Source of the DNA: Phoronis australis
Taxonomy: Eukaryota; Phoronida; Phoronidae
Assembly: GCA_002633005.1 (NCBI GenBank)
Contig: NMRA01000020.1
Location: forward strand, 762,803 to 826,802
Direction: 5' to 3'
Length of the DNA: 64,000 bases
Shown here: one piece after another, positions 25,268 through 36,689 of the stretch
How positions within the stretch are numbered: position 1 is the first letter of the stretch
Layout: each line of letters begins with the position of its first letter
Made by a program: the position numbers and the translations under genes
The notes under the pieces: generated by a model
Seen by the model: only the letters and a program-made list of their open reading frames with translations
Databases searched by the model: none
What the model was told of the DNA's origin: nothing

Positions 25268-25385
25268 AGAGGCGGTTTACGATTCGATTTGTCACACGTA
25301 TGGGATGGTGTACTGATGTCAACGCCGCGCCGTTTAGCCAAAACGCCACCAATTGGTCAGAATAACGATAACGTCACAAGCCAAG

Positions 25386-25417
25386 CTGAAGTCCGTGAGA
25401 TGCGGACGCAACGTCGC
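25386..25417 (+). ncRNA. Hammerhead-like remnant, plus-arm Penelope 3' region
   Basis: CTGAAGTCCG - loop TGAGAT - GCGGACGCAACGTC. GTCCG and CGGAC pair as stem II. GCAA stands where a hammerhead has GAAA, and the CTGATGA box is shortened to CTGA. The same block is in the inverted copy at 24094-24125 (CTGAAATCCG...). Judged an inactive remnant by analogy with the better-preserved block at 33829-33867. Confidence 0.33.
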
Positions 25418-25463
25418 AAATTTTTGTAAGTTTTTATTCCAGTATTAGACTCAAACTTGATCT

Positions 25464-26379
25464 GTTTTCTCAACTGGATGTCTCAAAATTTCCATGCTTA
25501 GTTGGATTATATTGTCACACACGGAAATCATACCAGACACTGGGGCACAGAAAATTTATTTTTATTTTTGAAAAGTAGAACTACAGGAACCAACGTAGAG
25601 TGCGACTGGAAGTGCAGCTTACCATGTTTTGTAAATGCAAGGAATTCGCAATTTTGCGTTTTTAAACGCAAACTCAAGGAAGTCTTCGCGCGATATCGCC
25701 ATTCAACGCAAACAAAGCACGAGATCACACTCTTCTCTTCTTTAGTGAAAAAGATTCCAACTTCTTAGAACAGAGATATTCCATGATAATTATTTGTGTC
25801 ATTGGCAGAGCCTTGTTTTTGCATAGTACATATTATGGCATCACACCAGGTTTGCGGAAAAAATCCATTATTAAGAAAGCTATTAAATGAGACAGTTATA
25901 AAATTGGAGTAATAAGCTGGTTGGTACACTTAAACATTTCATAGACAAACACATCAACTCTAGCTGCCTTGCTATTACGCGGGAAATTAATTGTTTCACA
26001 CACTTAATGCTCAGTGATACGTTTCTCAGGAATGTCGTTTGTGCAATCCTGGCAACCACTGTTATGCGTAGATGAAAACTTACTGCAATCACATTTATTA
26101 TCTCAGTCACAGTTTGATGCTGAGGCTCAATGTCTGTCTGAAAACTACAATGGTGCAACACAATACAATTTTCTCCATCAAATACTCATACACGTTGGAG
26201 AAACCTTCATCACTGAAATCTCCATTCCTGCGACAGATCGAAGCACGATTCTACATGATGGGCTGAGCACAAAATGACCCCCACACTGATCGCTTGCTCC
26301 GCCGTGTACTGCTATTCCCGTGTTCGACGCACGAACCTGGGCCATTTTTGGGCGATCTTGGAGTCTTTTGGACGCCCAA
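25464..26379. other. Anonymous DNA between Penelope pair and LINE
   Basis: Frames up to 92 codons lack any motif. The last 100 bases may belong to the damaged 5' part of the LINE. Confidence 0.45.
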
Positions 26380-26874
26380 AAACTGAAAGATTGTCTGTCC
26401 CATTGCTCTTACTTCATTCTCCTCACACGCAACCTGCTCATAATACTCAGTGGATTCATGCCTGGTAACAGCACTGTGTCGCAACTTACAGATTGTACAC
26501 GACATCCACCTCCAGTTTAATGAGCAAGGGTACAACGTGAGATCCGTATTTTAGACATTGCGTCACCTTTTGATGTCGTTCCCCATGATCTGCTTCTACA
26601 TAAATTACAATCTTACGGTTTCTCAGGCACTTTCCTCTTACTTTTAAAATCATATCTGGAAAATCGAACTTACAAAGTCCGAATTGAGGGTGTCTTATCA
26701 CCTTCATCAACACCAGGTTTCGTAAATGCTGGAGTACCACAGGGTAGCGTACTAGGCCCCTTACTCTTTTTACTGTACATCAATGATCTTCCAGACACGA
26801 TAAGCTCTAAAACATTCTTATATGCTGATGACACTGCAATTTTCCACCCATTCTCAAAAGAGCATCCCCATGAC
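26380..26874 (+). pseudogene. Non-LTR retrotransposon reverse transcriptase (Jockey/CR1-like), partial
   Basis: Plus-strand RT blocks in order: [25 protein letters not shown] (frame change), [59 protein letters not shown] and [10 protein letters not shown] with the catalytic YADD. The last stretch (26524-26874) is open into an assembly gap, but two frameshifts lie upstream. The layout is typical of Jockey/CR1-type LINEs. Confidence 0.85.
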
Positions 26875-27420
26875 NNNNNNNNNNNNNNNNNNNNNNNNNN
26901 NNNNNNNNNNNNNNNNNNNNNNNNNNNNNNNNNNNNNNNNNNNNNNNNNNNNNNNNNNNNNNNNNNNNNNNNNNNNNNNNNNNNNNNNNNNNNNNNNNNN
27001 NNNNNNNNNNNNNNNNNNNNNNNNNNNNNNNNNNNNNNNNNNNNNNNNNNNNNNNNNNNNNNNNNNNNNNNNNNNNNNNNNNNNNNNNNNNNNNNNNNNN
27101 NNNNNNNNNNNNNNNNNNNNNNNNNNNNNNNNNNNNNNNNNNNNNNNNNNNNNNNNNNNNNNNNNNNNNNNNNNNNNNNNNNNNNNNNNNNNNNNNNNNN
27201 NNNNNNNNNNNNNNNNNNNNNNNNNNNNNNNNNNNNNNNNNNNNNNNNNNNNNNNNNNNNNNNNNNNNNNNNNNNNNNNNNNNNNNNNNNNNNNNNNNNN
27301 NNNNNNNNNNNNNNNNNNNNNNNNNNNNNNNNNNNNNNNNNNNNNNNNNNNNNNNNNNNNNNNNNNNNNNNNNNNNNNNNNNNNNNNNNNNNNNNNNNNN
27401 NNNNNNNNNNNNNNNNNNNN
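26875..27420. other. Assembly gap (546 N)
   Basis: A run of N beginning just after the YADD block of the LINE. Confidence 0.99.
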
Positions 27421-27825
27421 TACAGCTCTTCCAGACACTCGAACAATACCCCAATGTTTATAAAAAAATATTCTGAAATTCCGCAATTGTACAACAAAAT
27501 TAATTTCTTTCTATATGGATGTCAAGAACTTAACTCAAACGAAAATAAGGTTTTATTTGAAATAGTATCAGAATCTCTTTATAACATTAAATCTCTTTGT
27601 GTGAGTGGATAGAATTTTATACATCTGTGTGAAAATGAATTATTTTCATTCGTTGTCATATATATTCTTAACATCAGTTTTTTATTAATGTATTCGTATA
27701 TAATCATTGTATATAGACTTCTTTGTATTTTTTACCCAGATCTAATGCCCCTTGGCGCTTTCTGGATTATGTATATTCATTGTATTCTGAAGATTTCGTA
27801 ATAAACATTAAAAAAAAACTCAGTC
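27421..27825 (+). mobile_element. Probable 3' end of the same LINE with poly(A) tail
   Basis: After the gap a plus-strand frame ends at 27612 (PMFIKKYSEIPQLYNKINFF ... SLCVSG, stop). About 200 bp of AT-rich DNA follow, then an AATAAA close to a run of A at 27813-27821. This looks like the C-terminus, 3' UTR and tail of a retroelement. Whether it belongs to the RT before the gap cannot be seen. Confidence 0.5.
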
Positions 27826-28069
27826 GAACTCAGTTTTCGAGACCACTTCGGCTACCTGATGGTGTAGAACTACACAATGGCGGAAACCGGACCCAATGAT
27901 GACATCACACAAATATTATATGTATTATGTGCAATTGCGTTCAGTTCCAACATCGATTATAGACAACAGATTTGCAAGTCCGACATTTTCTTGCGTACTA
28001 TCCTAGAGGACGCGTCACTGTCCTAAATTATCTGTTTCAGTTTCCGGTTAGTGTATTGTGACGACACAA

Positions 28070-28365
28070 CAGCCGACCATGATTAGCAGACGACGTACTT
28101 GCCGAAAATAAAACCTGCTAATTTGGCCAGGTGTGCGTTTAGTAACGTCAGGACCTACGCTAGGACCTAGATGAAATCTAACATGAGTAACCTGTTCTCA
28201 TTCAAAATACATAGCAATATCTCACATAATCTCGCAAAGTCTAGCTTTTTAGCGAGGCCCCTAGCGTTACTGAACGGCAGGTAGGTGTCGCTAGTGGATA
28301 ATGACGTCATTGCTTCTGTAAGAGCACAGATTTCGCCCATGTACTATATATAGTCCATGGTTCCA
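28070..28365. repeat. Dispersed repeat carrying a nested MITE
   Basis: The outer parts (28070-28130 and 28280-28365) align with the uninterrupted copy at 39107-39275: GACCATGATTAGCAGACGAC, GGCCAGGTG, TCGCTAGTG, GTACTATATA. The extra 28136-28276 in the middle is a MITE. Confidence 0.75.
28136..28276 (+). mobile_element. MITE with CGTTYAGTAACG ends
   Basis: Ends CGTTTAGTAACG and CGTTACTGAACG. An inverted relative is at 33357-33479. AGGTGT occurs just outside both ends, consistent with a target duplication. Confidence 0.7.
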
Positions 28366-30093
28366 ATCACTAAAAATCCTGATTACTGAATCTAAAGCGC
28401 CTCATTCTGCCTAGCAGGAAACAACATCTGGGGGAAGGCCGGGATACCACAGCTGCAGCGACTAACTTGCGGCTTTAACTTTGAGAAGACTGAATGGGAC
28501 TCTCTGACCTTGTGCCGAATGAAGACTGTAAGGGGCAGGGTACTCTAGTTTCTACTCGGCCGTGCGCGTGGTTTAGTTGCCGCGGGTAAGGTTGAGTTGC
28601 ATCGGCTTCAATCGCACTTTGAAACGATGCAATGTTGACATGGATTTGGTGAATGTGCCGTTGTCGATAATTTATCAATATTTCTACTTCATATTCTTTT
28701 CAAAATGCAAAGATGTACTCTGTACGTTCAAGGACAACTTGGCCAGAACCAAGGAATCGTTCCTGAACTAATGCGCAAGGTCATGGAAATAAATAGTCAA
28801 GGGCTTTCCCATTTTGGTCGAAGTCATTAAGAACACCTCAGAAATTTTAGTACTCTCGTATTATCCAAGGGAGGTGTTTCATATTTGGTCGTGTCCAGTA
28901 TTTAATCAGAACAGCAAATGGATTTCGTCAACAGACGGTTAAAAACATGGCTATCCGGCTACCATGTTGTTTTTCAAGGCGTGCGCTGTGTTATTCTGAA
29001 TATGTCGTCCCTCTGTACTGCTATTTTACGTTTTAATATGTTGTCACGGGAATATGCCGGCGCATTCGCCGGCACTTTCCATTTTGATAGTAAATGACTT
29101 TTTGCAGATCTGAAACACATTGGGACAATGAAATAACGGAGGTGTTTCGTGTAGGCCGAGGCACACAACTGTGTTTAAAAAGGCTTGTAGCTTGATCAGA
29201 GAAAAGAGGAACATATTATCACATGTTACATATAAATTAAATTGATATGTGTTTTCAAGTAGTATGCACTAGAATAACCCCTTGAATTTGGGTATCAAAG
29301 CTGAGTCTGAACCCAGAAACCAAGCTCAACGATTTGTATTCGCGTCACTGTGGCATTCATGCTACCTGAACACCATGACTTACTGAAGCCCGAACGTAGT
29401 TCCTTGTTTTCGGCTCACGGAAATGCAAACTCAGTGCATTTCAACTCACAAGCTCGTACATTGTATCTGCACTCACAAAACACGGCCTAGGCGCTCAAAG
29501 TAATTTAAAACATGACTCACGCCCACTGTAAAAGAAGGCTCATAGACTAAAAACACGGTTCTGGCACGCATAGTAAGCACGGCGATTGTACATGTAGGTG
29601 GATGTGAGCACGTAACCGGTGTTTTAAGTAAGCGGACAGGAGATTGTGAGTTAGTGAACTAAGTTTACAGGCCTGTAATGGAGGAACTACATCTTCATGA
29701 GCCGAGTAGACAGGCGTTGCAGCTTACTAAATTTTCAGGGATTCAGGAACAGTTAAATTCGATACACTGACTACGTGTAGTCTATGAACATTACTATTGT
29801 TCTCCTCTTACTTGCATGACACCCAGATTTCTTCTGGCCTTTCATTTGTGTTGTTCACTTCCACGGAAATCGTTGGATTGGCGTCGACAACATCTCCGGC
29901 AGAAAGAATTTGAAGAGCGGGATCATACATCCAAAGGACGGAAAGAACGTTTGCAGTTACGCCGTTATCCGCTTCAGCAGTTGCAATCACAGATACCTGA
30001 TAAAAATAGCCAGTATGACAGGGTGGATTCGGCTAGGGTACCAGAGGACCTGTTTTACATACAATATATTGTCGCTTTGGACACATGCAACTA

Positions 30094-31352
30094 ATTTCAC
30101 AAAGGTGGTTTAAAACTGGGTCTGAGACCGGGTGTAAAGATAATCCGCATTTCATAAAGGTAGTTTAACTTTTAGATCAGTGGTCTAGTTTAACTCACGT
30201 TTAGACCTGGTTAGTTTTCATTTCACCAACAAGGTCTATGTTCCTTAGACCTGTATTAAGATCTTAAAACAGGTTTAACTTTAGACTTTTTTAGACTCAG
30301 GTTTCATACTGTTAAATATGGCAAACTTGCACCGTATATGCATACTCAACCGTACAGCTGAATGACGTCACGGTGTGTATCACCGACGTAGTTTTACAGC
30401 GAGAATGGATTATTTTCAATTTTCGGTTTTACGACGACACAAGATCAAACGTAGGAGGTCAGAACGTGTTGCAGGGTGTCCTTCGAACTTCTCAGAATAC
30501 GTCTGAGCAAGCAGGGCATCATCGTCGTAAGCGTTACGGGCGCGACTGAAGACGGCATCTTCTGAATTCTTCTGACTGAGTTCCATCTCTATTGTTGCCT
30601 GATATAAGGTTTCCGGGCAGGGGTCCTGCCCAGCCCCTGGCCGCAAAAATAAGCAGTAAGAATGACACGGAAATAATTTTCGGCATTTATTTACTATGTT
30701 GCGGCTAATCATGGGCATGTACTTTAATGAGTGTACGTGTGTTAGGCACAGATGTCACAAAATGAAAAATGTCCCCTCATGATATCCTAGATCTGCAACT
30801 GGGTCCCTCAAAATTTTCACTGATGAAATTTCCTCCCTGGCCATCGTTGTTTGAGAATTGCCCTTTAGGTGTTTGTTACTGCATTTCTCCGATTGCGGGA
30901 ACTGTACAGCCAGTCTGGACCAAGATCTCTCCAAGTCTGCTGCTTACGTTGACTTGATTTAGCGCCAGTTTTATTGTTCTGTATAACATTGGTTTTTTCT
31001 CTGATCATTTCTAAGAGGGAACATTTTTCCTCATGAGAAAAGTTTTCAGACCTTTTTCACAATATCTGCACTTATTCTACTACTGTGTGCCATTGTTTAC
31101 CCATATGATCAAGGTTTCATTGAAGCACTTCAATAGAGTTTCTTTGTTCTGTTAACCCAGATCGACATAATAGGGTGGTTTGGATACTTTAAATTTGGTT
31201 TTAGTATACCCGCTCCCTGGTATACAACAAAACCAGGTTTTCAGATTTTCAAACCACGTTGGTGAAATGCAAGTTTGGTCTAAAATTAAACCAAGTTTGG
31301 GAAGACAAAATTTTAGTCTTAAACCTGGTTTTATTAAACCACTTTCATGAAA
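30094..31352. mobile_element. Non-coding element with TTTCA..AAGGTGGTTTAA inverted ends
   Basis: The left end TTTCACAAAGGTGGTTTAA mirrors the right end TTAAACCACTTTCATGAAA. Several further 'aaacctggttt' and 'ggtctaa' words occur near both ends in opposite senses. No gene inside. It may be one large MITE or two facing small ones. Confidence 0.5.
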
Positions 31353-33356
31353 TCGGCTGATATTGGCGTTTAAGCACTGAATCACGGGTATTTGCAGCAG
31401 TACAGCGGTAGTGGTGTAGCGCCGAACTGCATCACCAGTGAGTTCCCGAGACATACATGTAGGGGTACAGCACTGTTACAAAGGGTATACTTTTTTATTT
31501 GAGGCGGGTGTCATTCCGATGACCGTCGATAAACTACATGTAGCTAGGAGCAGTGAGCAATCACGCCTGCCCATTTTACAGTGAGTGCGATGAATTTTTA
31601 AACTTTCCTTTAACATTTGAGGGACCACGTCTATTATTTTATCTCAAAGCTTCAGTGATAAGTTGTTGTCAGTATCTCTTAATTTGCCAAAACCTGTTTT
31701 AGTAACCTTTGCGTACCTTGCTGATGATTTAAGGGTTATATGAAAAGTGCAAAATATTTATAAAACAAAAACGCAATTTACTGGACGAATCATTTTATAT
31801 AAATGTGCATTTCATAAAAAGACACAAACGACTCCAGGTAATCAAGTCTGCTGAACACATGAAAACACAATGATTGGGGGACAACAATTCTAGCATATGA
31901 GAAAGTCCTACGCAAATGTTTCTTCACCCATCAATTGTGACACAAAGTAATTGTCATTTTTTATCAAATATTTAATGCACGAAGTTTTATGCGCAGATTA
32001 TTAAGTAAATGTTCCATTTAGATGTTATCATGTAAAGTAACGTGCAGCTATAAGTTTGTCCAACCTAAATCATCAAAATTAAAAGTAGCTGTCAAATCAA
32101 GTTCACTTGTTTTAGAACCCCTCTATATGGTTAGCTTTGCACAGCATAGATAAGTTCAATATTACTGAAATGAATAGAATTCGTAAATTACAGTATGGCA
32201 TGTTTGGATTATAATGGGTGGAAGAAAGTGCCAATCTGATGCCGTTATTTTGCTCCACCACCATCACCAGAAATGCAAAATGAAATTTATTTTATGTTTG
32301 CTTTTCAAAACAATGTTACATCTAAATAAGTTCACTCAGAAGTACGATTTGTCTAAAATTGCTTAGAATAAAATCTGTTGCATGAAGTTCTTAGCTAAAA
32401 TGTTGCAGAAAAATGTTTTTAAGGTTGGTAAAACAGTTCACTTCAAAGTTTTGAGGCACACATGTACACCAGGCAGTAATTACTTACCGCCAACACAACA
32501 GCTAGCAAAACATTCATGTTTGCGACGAGATCCGGGAGTCACTCTTCAACAACACGGGCAAACTTGTAATTTATAGGTCAAAGTGTGGCGTTCTGCCAAA
32601 ACCACCACACCGCTTCTACCTGTACATTAAAATTTCAATAGTGCACAATCGATTTTGTTTAGCGCAAGACCATCTGTTTCAGCAGCCACATCACCATCGC
32701 CACCTCCATCTCAGTGGTCATCACTAATTAAAACTCACCATCACCACAGACACAGCAGAAGCGCTACTAGAGCCATAAATCGTCATATCATAGTTGAGCA
32801 CCCTATGGATATTACTGTTATAAGTAGCAACTACATGTAGATAGGAAGACTAAACACGTTGGTGTTAGGAACTGTCAGCTGGAGTTCTGTCTTTATACAA
32901 TTGTTTTTCACTATCCATGTCGGTCTGCTAGTGTAGTGTATTATGATTTGTCTATTTGTGCACGAGTTACTTCTGCTTCTTCAAACAGGTCCGCAGTTCA
33001 AAGAGTTAGATAGTAAAAGCCAGTCCTTTGTGCTTGAGTGAATGGATGACGGCAGTTGCTTCAGGTAACAATTGCTGGAGTGCACATGCATGTGTATATG
33101 AAAGTCAACACTGGACAGGGATGCCGCCTGGGTAGGAATCCATCTCAGGGTGATGAGATTATACTGGTCTTGATATTTTGAACATGGTTTTCTCATCGTC
33201 TGCAGTACAATAGTTTGGAGTTCCGTTCTCTTTGGGATTACCAGGTCGATTTCCCTCATACGCTCCGTGTTTAAATAAATATACTATCCAAGATTAAGCA
33301 AGCTCCGATAATTGTGTTGTTTGTAGATGATCATAGAAATAGTTTAACCAGCCTCC
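31353..33356. other. Anonymous AT-rich DNA
   Basis: No recognised gene or element; a 61-codon Ser/His-rich frame at 32655 looks like low complexity. Confidence 0.55.
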
Positions 33357-33479
33357 CGTTCAGTAACACTAGGATGTCGCGAGATCACGTGAAATATTGC
33401 GGTGTATTTTGAATGAGAACACGTGACATTGGCTAGATTTTAGCTAGGTCCTAGCGCACGTCCTAAAGTTACTGAAAGC
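33357..33479 (-). mobile_element. MITE, second copy of the CGTTYAGTAACG family
   Basis: Reverse complement aligns with 28136-28276, sharing CGCTAGGACCTAG and GTTCTCATTCAAAATACA. Confidence 0.7.
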
Positions 33480-33828
33480 ACTGCAGATCAGTCGGGATTT
33501 TAATCTGGTCAAGCACATTGTCATCAGGGTCAGTCTATGCAGTGTTAGATATGCTGCTAACTACAGACAAACTGTTGAACTCATATCTGTTTTCAGCATC
33601 TGGCTCTTCATATCCTATAACATTATTATGTCCTGTTTTTCTTCATCAGGAGCATCCTTCCTAGAAGATTCATTTGAATTCAGACTCTTGTTATTAGATG
33701 TTTTACCAGTCTCTATAAAAGACTGTTATCTTCATCAGTGTCATAATCCTGGAGAATAGGTTGGTCACTGGTCTCTAGAGGCATTACAGTATAAGATGAT
33801 CACTTACTTAGAGATGTGGTAGGTTGGT

Positions 33829-33867
33829 TGCAGACGTTTCGACCTGGTCCGACAGGTCTTTATACAG
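33829..33867 (-). ncRNA. Hammerhead-ribozyme-like remnant next to Penelope end
   Basis: On the minus strand the sequence runs CTGTATAAAGACC, then a loop, then GGTCGAAACGTC. GACC/GGTC can pair as stem II and GAAA plus a GTC cleavage triplet follow as in a type-I hammerhead. The CTGATGA box is mutated to CTGTATAA, so activity is unlikely. Penelope-like elements are known to carry hammerhead motifs at this place. Confidence 0.45.
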
Positions 33868-34110
33868 GAATGAGGGATTTCCCGCCTTTCTCTGCTTAAG
33901 AATGCTTGAATACATGGGAGGTAAGTGGAGACCTCGGTCCCGGTTCAAGAAGGGGCGCTGAATGCTGATGTTTATGGACTCTTTTAGCTTGCGAGCATAC
34001 CAGTTCTTTGGCTAGGATCCTGGATGACGCAAGAGAAATGGAATGTCCAGTCGCCAATATGTGTTCCCCACAGCTATTTGTCTGTCCTGACAGATATTTA
34101 AATTCCAGTT
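33829..34110 (-). pseudogene. Penelope-like element, C-terminal end of endonuclease
   Basis: Minus-strand trace. CGEHILATGHSISLASSRILAK (34060-33990) is followed after a frameshift by ESINISIQRPFLNRDRGLHL and PPMYSSIL. The pattern EH...TGH.....SRILA...KESI....PFLNRDRG..LPP is the C-terminal half of a GIY-YIG endonuclease in one Penelope group. It is a different family from the pair at 24-25.5 kb. The 3' end carries a hammerhead-like block. Confidence 0.7.
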
Positions 34111-34149
34111 TCCTGTCATGTTTGAGGACACAGACGTCTGTGGATTTCA

Positions 34150-35590
34150 GACTAGACTTCTCTGAGTTAAACGGGTTTCCACAGCACTCAACCGTCTCTC
34201 TCCCCTCGGTTCATGTCTTTTTGGTGTGCCTATGGCAGCAATGGTAGGTGAACTGTTGCAGAAGCCATTGCAGCCACATTCAATAGGAAAGTAGTGAGAG
34301 CGCCATCTTCGGTTTTCACATTCTTCCACCAGGTTGTAAGCATTAGAAAGGTTCTCCTCAATTGGTACAGTTAGCTCTGTGATGATAACTTTCATTGTCT
34401 TTCTGAAATGTTGTTTCTTAGATTTGAAGAGAGAATTCAGCTTGGTTGAACTCTTTATCCATTCGTTTGATGTTGACGAGACGTTTGTCTTCGGGTCTTT
34501 CAACGTGTCTATTCTAGGGTATATGTATAGCCTACCATTGGCACTTCTAAACTGAAGCGCTTTGGTGAAGTGATAGTGGACCACCAACACATCATCAGAT
34601 TTGTTGTTCGCATCTTTAATGTATAGAAGTAGATCAGAAGTAGGCCTAATCGCCTTGAGAGCTTAGCCATGTCGCCAATTGAAGCGTATCTGCAGCCATT
34701 GAGTATGTAGAATAGCGTACAGCTGTAATGATACCATCGTGCCAACAGTTGTCTTCACCCAGAGTCGTTGGTTGGCCGTTAACGACAAAAAGTCATGGAT
34801 GGCGTTGATGTGTGCAATGACAGAAGTTCAAGTGATCGTGTACACTTATAAAGTAGTTTGTTCCAATATGTAATGTCTGTACCCTATTTGAGGAATTGTC
34901 CTTGTTTATCGCATGAGTATTGATATACTATCACGTCGTCTTCATCTATTTTTGACGAGGTTGGTTGGATATCTTCTGTGCTCTGATGGGAGCATTGACT
35001 TGACGGGATTTCGATTTTGATGAAACCCTAGGCGGGTTCGGTCATGACTTCTACACATGTCTCTGATTAGAAGGTGAAGTTCTTTCTCTGCAGGTTCCTT
35101 TATACGATTCCACCTGTGTAGGTTGTTCTGGTAGACGGCTTTTGTGCTGTGACCAGTCGGCCGTTTAATAAGGCGCACTTGGTAACGTGCAAATATTTCA
35201 CAGATATAGAGTACCTTTTCTTTTGCTGTAGACCAAACTTGTACTTCTGTAGAGGGCGCTAAATGTAGCGCCAGTCCATTTCTTGATGAACTTCATTCAG
35301 ATTGCTTCAAGGCTCTCAACAAACGTTACCGGGAAGTTGTAGATGTGATAAATTCCCAGTTGACTCTAAGCATGCCTTTATTGTAGATCCACAGTTTCAT
35401 TATCCCGCTAAGAGTGCATTTACCAGTTGTACTCAATTTGTCAATCAGCTTTCTTGAGACCGTAAGTTGAATGTCATCTTTCTTCAAATCTCTATAGAAA
35501 CGTTTGCCCAAGAACTTCATAGGTTCACAGCGAATAGCAGGCATTTCTTGTCCACCGATCTTAAGGTTAACTCCAACCTTATTCACAAAA
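34150..35590 (-). pseudogene. Degraded non-LTR retrotransposon, restriction-like endonuclease type
   Basis: Three minus-strand blocks in order. 35586-35326: LKIGGQEMPAIRCEPMKFLGKRF, ...KLSTTGKCTLSGIMKLWIYNKGMLR, the RT thumb region. 35178-34942: AEKELHLLIRDMCRSHDRTRLGF. 34590-34150: MKVIITELTVPIEENLSNAYNLVEECENRRW and GCNGFCNSS. 'ELTVPxEEN...A....L..ECE.+GWR....PIE.GC.GF' is the C-terminal PD-(D/E)XK (RLE) domain of R2/NeSL/Hero-like LINEs. Frameshifts and stops separate the blocks, so it is dead. The 5' half is absent. Clade assignment within RLE elements is uncertain. Confidence 0.7.
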
Positions 35591-36689
35591 AATGGCCATT
35601 TTTACAATAGTTCACGTGTAGTAAAATACCTTATCTTCATTTTCGGGGAACTTCAAAGACAAAATATATATACTGCGTAGCGAGAAAAAAAGGTTTAACA
35701 GAACCACCTTGGAACTGCACAACCGTTTGTTTACTACTTATCCGAGGTCAAAGGTTAAAGGACTTTCAATCAAATCGAATCTCTCGCCAGGTACAGAACA
35801 GCTTCGTATACCCTCAGTCCTTTCATTCACAAAATCGCCATAACATCGAGTAAACGAGGTGTACTTATGGTAGAAAGGTGCCGGGGAAAACAAAGACAAA
35901 ACGTAGTTTTGATCTAAGGTAGTTGTGCGTCTACATGCATACGACCGTTGGCGTTGAGAACGGATGCTACTGTCGCCTCAGGCCTCTGTGGTTATGAACA
36001 CAGCAAATTGTGAAAAGAGATAAATAAAGATGTGCAGGACTACTTACAAACGCTGTCAGCCGGATACCCAACCCTAACTCCGGGTGCCAAACCGGATGTG
36101 GAGGTACGATTGCCCAGGGCTGGAAAAGGTGCCGGTGTTGTCTCACCCCGTGTCGTGGCGGGAAGAAATGATTATAGATAACAAAAGTGATAAAGAACAA
36201 GAATATGATACAACAAACTAAAAGGTCAGGTAGAACTTGAAAAATAGTAAAAACCGAGAAACATAATAAACATGGAAGGAGCGATACGGAAACGCAAATG
36301 AAACGGAAGAGAAATTAAAAAATGAAAGACAATGAAAAATAAAATCAAAACGGCTAACGGAGAAAAACAAAATAGTTAACATAACAGAAATAAAGCTAAC
36401 AACAGTTTACTAAAGGTGGTAGAGCAACAAGGTAAAGATAAATGAACACACAATATAGCCAGAGGTCCAACAAAATGGCTAACACGGAGTAAATACGGAC
36501 TAGTAAGGTAACCGAAGAAATAAAAAATACAAAATAAACAACAAAGGAAACGAACAATGTACGGAAACGAAGGGGACGTTGTGGATGGGAAAGGTGCAGG
36601 CAACACTGACGCCGGTGGGGAGGTAAAGCGTGGTGTGGGGAAGGGAGGTGATGAGGAGATAAAAGAAGAAGGGAGAAACCAGGGATGAG
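35591..36689. other. DNA downstream of the DIRS-like recombinase
   Basis: 36000-36180 is of moderate GC and may belong to the 3' part of the DIRS-like element; no motif can be named. 36190-36560 is A-rich on the plus strand. Confidence 0.4.

Larger units (their letters stand above)
24913..25463 (+). mobile_element. Penelope-like element, 5'-truncated, plus arm
   Basis: Plus-strand copy, head to head with the minus arm. It begins with LKRTFKQFGISIIYQP, is broken by a 10-base deletion before VVYGVRC relative to its partner, and then keeps the endonuclease nearly whole: SYIGETKQSIKMGM, MCATGHDF, EEHWLKRGVMEALHERTESPSLN. The 3' region mirrors 24050-24300. Confidence 0.82.

Noticed and set aside
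34147-34590. Host gene encoding the ELTVPIEEN protein
   Set aside because: The motif order matches the C-terminal endonuclease of RLE-type LINEs and flanking blocks are RT remnants.
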